A stretch of 22,433 nt of DNA from a virus: positions 1 to 22,433 of the IMG/VR virus record IMGVR_UViG_3300021964_000591; one strand, given 5' to 3'. Below the pieces are notes generated by a model that was not told where the DNA came from, did not search any database, and saw nothing but the letters and a program-made list of their open reading frames with translations. Of this stretch, positions 19,727-22,433 are shown piece by piece. Numbering within the stretch: position 1 is the first letter of the stretch; each line of letters begins with the position of its first letter. Position numbers and translations under genes: made by a program.

Positions 19727-20313
19727 TGGGTATTGTAAAAAGAGCTGCAGATCTTACATACGCCTTTCGGTTTGTGCGAATGCTTGTTATGGATTGGAAG
19801 AACTGGGACGCGTATAAAGAAGGCTTGATTGACGAAGACGGGAAAAGAATTAAAAGCGTTAAAATTGACTCAGACGCAAAAAGAAATTCTTACACTCCCT
19901 TCATTCGCCTTTGTGCTAATATTAAAAGATTAATTAGCAAAATCCCGGGTGGCGGAAGTAAGATAGGATCTTTTGCTTCAGCTTTATTTCTTATCAAAGA
20001 AAAATATTCATTAAACGATAGCTGTATCGAAAAAGTGATGAATAAGTCTAGTGTAGATACTTTAGATTTTCTAAATGAAGAAAACAAATGGTTTATCTTA
20101 GAAGATAAACAGTTGTCACCCGGTGTTTATAGAGTGAATTCACCTAAGATGCTCAACTCGACTCATGAAGAAATTGTATTGGCAAAAGATCAAATTAAAG
20201 TGTTTGAAGATGCATACCCCGTCGGTGATATATTTGGTCTTGATATTTATGAAGCAACTCATCTTAAAACAAATCAAAAAATATACGTCACAACAAGCGA
20301 GATTTACAAATGA
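19726..20313 (+). CDS. Conserved T4-like marine-phage late protein
   Basis: 195 residues starting MGIVKRAADLTYAFRFVRML. Recalled family pattern: R-A-x-D-L-x-Y-x-x-R-F-x-R, D-x-x-x-W-x-A-Y-K-x-G, F-I-R-L-C-A-N-I-K-R-L (59-70) and PGGGSKIGSFASALFLIKEK (74-93). The C-terminal half is beta-rich (a folded, possibly SH3-like part). It starts at the stop of the gene before it (TAATG), so the two are coupled. Virion or assembly role presumed from context; no enzyme motif is visible. Confidence 0.78.
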   Translation: MGIVKRAADLTYAFRFVRMLVMDWKNWDAYKEGLIDEDGKRIKSVKIDSDAKRNSYTPFIRLCANIKRLISKIPGGGSKIGSFASALFLIKEKYSLNDSCIEKVMNKSSVDTLDFLNEENKWFILEDKQLSPGVYRVNSPKMLNSTHEEIVLAKDQIKVFEDAYPVGDIFGLDIYEATHLKTNQKIYVTTSEIYK

Positions 20314-20516
20314 AAAAGAAACTCTGTGAAAAATGCGGCAAAATGCATGAAGGGTCTTGTTCGCATGAAGAAGCTACAACAACTGCTTCTATTCCAAATC
20401 CAGCGACTACTGCGATGGGCCCGAGCTTTTCAACTACTAACGTGATGGATCGCAGAAAAAAGAAAAAGCCGGCGCTTCTTAAAAGATTTTCTGAATTTAC
20501 TAAAGAAAAGTTTTAA
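20310..20516 (+). CDS. Zinc-binding mini-protein with a basic tail
   Basis: 68 residues starting MKKKLCEKCGKMHEGSCSHE. C6-x-x-C9-x3-H13-x3-C17-x-H19 can bind zinc like a small knuckle. A Ser/Thr/Pro linker follows (22-45), then RRKKKKPALLKRFSEFTKEKF. The last part, KRFSEFTKE, has the F-x-x-F-x-x-E look of the targeting-type peptides, but at the C-terminus. ATG overlaps the preceding stop. Confidence 0.68.
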   Translation: MKKKLCEKCGKMHEGSCSHEEATTTASIPNPATTAMGPSFSTTNVMDRRKKKKPALLKRFSEFTKEKF

Positions 20517-20532
20517 AATTTAGGATAATAAA

Positions 20533-20757
20533 ATGAATGTAGATAATATTAAAGGTCTTATCGTTCTAATACTAGCTGTAGGCTTGATGGGATTATTAGG
20601 ATTAATTGTTGTAGATGAATTTATGATTGCTGCAGAACACGATGCTGAACTAGATCAAAATATTGTTGAATTGCTACAAATGAGCATAACCGGTATTATT
20701 GGTTTAGTAGCCGGCTATGTGGGATCAAAGGGCAGCTGTAACTGTAACAATGATTAG
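20533..20757 (+). CDS. Holin-like membrane protein
   Basis: 74 residues starting MNVDNIKGLIVLILAVGLMG. Membrane helices at about 7-27 and 49-65 (SITGIIGLVAGYVGS) with a short acidic loop between them and a Cys-rich tail (CNCNND). The size, two helices and position directly before an Rz/Rz1-like pair fit a small holin. No endolysin gene lies next to it in the window, so this is inferred. Confidence 0.65.
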   Translation: MNVDNIKGLIVLILAVGLMGLLGLIVVDEFMIAAEHDAELDQNIVELLQMSITGIIGLVAGYVGSKGSCNCNND

Positions 20758-21250
20758 ACTATACGCAATCATTGTTCTTATAGCAATACTTGGTGGTGTT
20801 GGTTATGGAGCTAAATATTACTACGATACTACACAAGCAACTATTGCTACTCTTCGAGAAAATAACGTTAAACTAGAATCTGCTGTAGAGACTGCAGAAC
20901 AATCTGTAGCGACATTACAACAAGATATGGTAAAGATCGGTAACTTAAATAAAAAACTATCTACTTCATTGCAAAAAGCAGAAGCATACGGTGATGAATT
21001 AAGAACTAAATTAAGTAAATTAAACCTTGTAGTGGAAGCATTTCGAGACTCTAAACAATTAGAAGGAAAGATGAATGGCGCTTCAGCAAATTTGTGGCGT
21101 GGTCTTATGGAAGATACTGGCGGTGATGGCAACCGTCCTAATCCTCAGTGGTTGCAGCGTCCGGCCGGAGCCGGAAGTGAAGGTAGTAACCAAAGTGGAA
21201 AAGGTACAGATACCAACAGTAGCTCTACCGAAACCACTCCAACTCAGTGA
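20750..21250 (+). CDS. Rz-like inner-membrane spanin
   Basis: 166 residues starting MIRLYAIIVLIAILGGVGYG. An N-terminal membrane helix (4-22) is followed by a long periplasmic coiled coil (28-110) and a Gly/Ser/Thr-rich end. This is the layout of Rz-type i-spanins, which with Rz1 fuse the inner and outer membranes at lysis. The ATG at 20750 overlaps the holin-like stop. The last 58 codons overlap the lipoprotein gene in another frame, as expected for nested Rz/Rz1. The low-complexity end may reflect that constraint. Confidence 0.72.
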   Translation: MIRLYAIIVLIAILGGVGYGAKYYYDTTQATIATLRENNVKLESAVETAEQSVATLQQDMVKIGNLNKKLSTSLQKAEAYGDELRTKLSKLNLVVEAFRDSKQLEGKMNGASANLWRGLMEDTGGDGNRPNPQWLQRPAGAGSEGSNQSGKGTDTNSSSTETTPTQ

Positions 21251-21464
21251 TACAAGAGTCTTTGTAGTTACTAAAGATAACTTTGAGGAATTTGAAAAAG
21301 AGTTCACAGAGTTATATGGTGACTTGGCTTTTGTTGCCTTAAGTATGAAGGATTATGAAAACCTAGCACTGAATATTTCTGAATTAAAAAGATATATAAA
21401 CCAACAAGGTGAAATCATTGTATATTATGAAAAGGCAGTGACGGAGAAACCAGATGGCAACTAA
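21075..21464 (+). CDS. Rz1-like outer-membrane lipoprotein spanin, overlapping Rz
   Basis: 129 residues. The start is set by AGAAGGAAAG at 21061-21070. The signal has hydrophobic core 9-23 and lipobox L24-S-G-C27 (VLILSGC). The mature part starts SVRPEPEVKVVTKVEKVQIP, with Pro spaced as in Rz1 proteins, then a helical domain (EEFEKEFTELYGDLAF). It starts inside the Rz-like gene in the +1 frame and extends past its end, a partly nested arrangement. Met18 is an alternative start. Longer than many Rz1 proteins. Confidence 0.72.
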   Translation: MALQQICGVVLWKILAVMATVLILSGCSVRPEPEVKVVTKVEKVQIPTVALPKPLQLSDTRVFVVTKDNFEEFEKEFTELYGDLAFVALSMKDYENLALNISELKRYINQQGEIIVYYEKAVTEKPDGN

Positions 21465-21912
21465 ATTAAATGAAAATACAGAGGTAGCATTACCTCTTCG
21501 TAATATGATAAGTTTGATTGCCGCAGCATCGATTGCTACATGGGCATACTTTGGTATTGTTGAGAGATTGAATAATCTTGAAACATCTCAAACTATGATG
21601 AAGTCAGATCTTGAGCATAATACAGAGTTTCGTATTAAATGGCCACGTGGTGAGATGGGTAGTTTACCTGCTGATTCAGAACAATTTATGATGATTGAGC
21701 ATTTGGCAGCAGAACTTGAGAAATTAACAACAGAAATTGAAAGTGGTCAGGCACCTTTTGATCAACAACAAAAATTGCAAATTGATTTTATGATGAAAAG
21801 AGTTGAACATCTCGAAGAGACACATGAAAAGATTCGTAATGATATTATGGATTTAATTCATTCGAATAGTAACATACCTGCACCATCAGCAAACTCACAT
21901 CAAGGACACTAA
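21454..21912 (+). CDS. Membrane-anchored coiled-coil protein
   Basis: 152 residues starting MATKLNENTEVALPLRNMIS. A membrane helix at about 19-35 follows a short cytoplasmic start. Then a coiled coil with EHNTEFRIKWPRGEMGSLPA (54-73), DSEQFMMIEHLAAELEKL (74-91) and a His-tail (ANSHQGH). The segment around WPRGEMGSLPADSEQFM is one I recall in marine T4-like phages. It overlaps the lipoprotein gene by 11 bp, so a lysis or membrane role is likely; no known activity. Confidence 0.72.
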   Translation: MATKLNENTEVALPLRNMISLIAAASIATWAYFGIVERLNNLETSQTMMKSDLEHNTEFRIKWPRGEMGSLPADSEQFMMIEHLAAELEKLTTEIESGQAPFDQQQKLQIDFMMKRVEHLEETHEKIRNDIMDLIHSNSNIPAPSANSHQGH

Positions 21913-21913
21913 A

Positions 21914-22084
21914 ATGGAAGCAATGGCAATTATTCTTATGTTAATGAAACCAGATCATTCTATGATGGAACTTGGCAAATATAAATCGATGGAACAATGT
22001 GAACAGACCATGCAGGTTGCAAAGACACAGTTTAAGAAAGGACATTTATCTTGCCTGAAAGAAGGCGAGAAGATGAAACACTAA
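21914..22084 (+). CDS. Small dicysteine protein
   Basis: 56 residues starting MEAMAIILMLMKPDHSMMEL. A hydrophobic start, then YKSMEQCEQTMQVAKTQFKK and SCLKEG. Cys29 and Cys47 could form a disulfide. Pattern Y-x-S-x-x-x-C ... C is shared with the minus-strand gene at 2698-2910 and with the next gene. The ATG follows AAGGACACTAAA and its stop overlaps the next ATG (TAATG). Confidence 0.6.
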   Translation: MEAMAIILMLMKPDHSMMELGKYKSMEQCEQTMQVAKTQFKKGHLSCLKEGEKMKH

Positions 22085-22335
22085 TGGCGACAGGAACTTT
22101 CTTTGTATTACTCATGTTTTTTGGAGATCCTTCTGGATTAAAAGAATACACGATTCGTGATAGTCTAAGCGAATGCTTATCAGCTAAGCGAACTATTCAA
22201 CGAGGTCTCAGAGGTGGGAAATCAAGGCAATATAATGGTTCTGTACGTTTATCGTGTAAAGAATTAGAAGTAGAATACGATGAAGATTATAGAATAATAA
22301 GATTTATAACAGACGTAGACACAGTACTAAGATAG
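22084..22335 (+). CDS. Small dicysteine secreted or anchored protein
   Basis: 83 residues starting MATGTFFVLLMFFGDPSGLK. Hydrophobic N-terminus (5-13), then D-P, Y-T-I-R-D-S-L-S-E-C31-L-S-A and C58 in VRLSCKE. ATG 22084 is preferred because an upstream TTG at 22051 would overlap the preceding gene and lacks support. The third member of the loose dicysteine group; such genes may act in the periplasm late in infection. The C-terminal part (EVEYDEDYRIIRF) is charged and beta-like. Confidence 0.65.
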   Translation: MATGTFFVLLMFFGDPSGLKEYTIRDSLSECLSAKRTIQRGLRGGKSRQYNGSVRLSCKELEVEYDEDYRIIRFITDVDTVLR

Positions 22336-22344
22336 GAGACAATA

Positions 22345-22433
22345 ATGGATTTCATAGTTGATCAGCTTGTCACGTGGTGGCAATTTACAGTTGTAGGTAT
22401 TCTTATTATTATTGGATGGATTATCAACAAATT
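22345..22433 (+). CDS. Start of a small membrane protein (3' truncated)
   Basis: ATG at 22345 with TAGGAGACAA upstream. The 29 visible residues start MDFIVDQLVTWWQFTVVGIL and continue IIIGWIINK, a membrane helix of about 14 to 27. The window ends before the stop. Confidence 0.6.
   Translation, partial: MDFIVDQLVTWWQFTVVGILIIIGWIINK

Overview
The window looks like part of the genome of an AT-rich, T4-like marine myovirus, of the general kind that infects cyanobacteria and SAR11-type bacteria. The reasons are: a probable T4 gp41-like helicase tail, thyX, clusters of tiny overlapping early ORFs behind strong sigma70-type promoters, TATAAATA late promoters of T4 type, and a long late block of virion and internal-protein genes with N-termini like the T4 capsid-targeting peptide. 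The virus carries its own tmRNA gene in the circularly permuted, two-piece arrangement typical of alphaproteobacteria. I infer an alphaproteobacterial host from that, but it is not proven. No major capsid, portal, terminase or polymerase gene lies in the window.

Layout. 1-1007: end of a replication operon (helicase tail, small coiled-coil protein, ThyX). 1061-2328: early cluster 1 behind promoter P1. 2337-3414 (minus): four late genes, three of them small membrane or secreted proteins, behind a minus-strand late promoter. 3500-3890: promoter and permuted tmRNA; its spacer can fold into a long helix and holds a 37-codon hydrophobic ORF. 3909-4839: three small exported or membrane proteins. 4880-5917: terminator, promoter P2, early cluster 2 (including a SWIM zinc-finger mini-protein). 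5918-8290: terminator, promoter P3, early cluster 3 (KOW-like protein, DUF932 protein, a lipoprotein, membrane proteins). 8351-8385: strong two-way terminator between converging genes.

8416-8649 (minus) and 8787 onward (plus) diverge from back-to-back late promoters. From 8787 to about 19343 runs a nearly gapless late block: two nuclease-like proteins, a beta-rich virion protein, a nucleotidyltransferase of the ligase type (KxDG), a cytidylyltransferase-type enzyme (TxGH/SxxxxR), a very basic protein, and many small or mosaic proteins. Many start with M-x-x-F-x-x-(F/Y/H)-x-x-E or contain (L/I/V)-x-E followed by A/G. I read these as proteins packaged inside the prohead and trimmed by the phage prohead protease, so the block may be a virion-delivered cargo set. 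19358-22433 holds two conserved late proteins, a zinc-binding mini-protein, a probable lysis group (holin-like, Rz-like, overlapping Rz1-like lipoprotein), a membrane-anchored coiled coil, two small dicysteine proteins and the start of one more membrane protein.

Function names rest on motifs and remembered family patterns read by eye; no database search was run.
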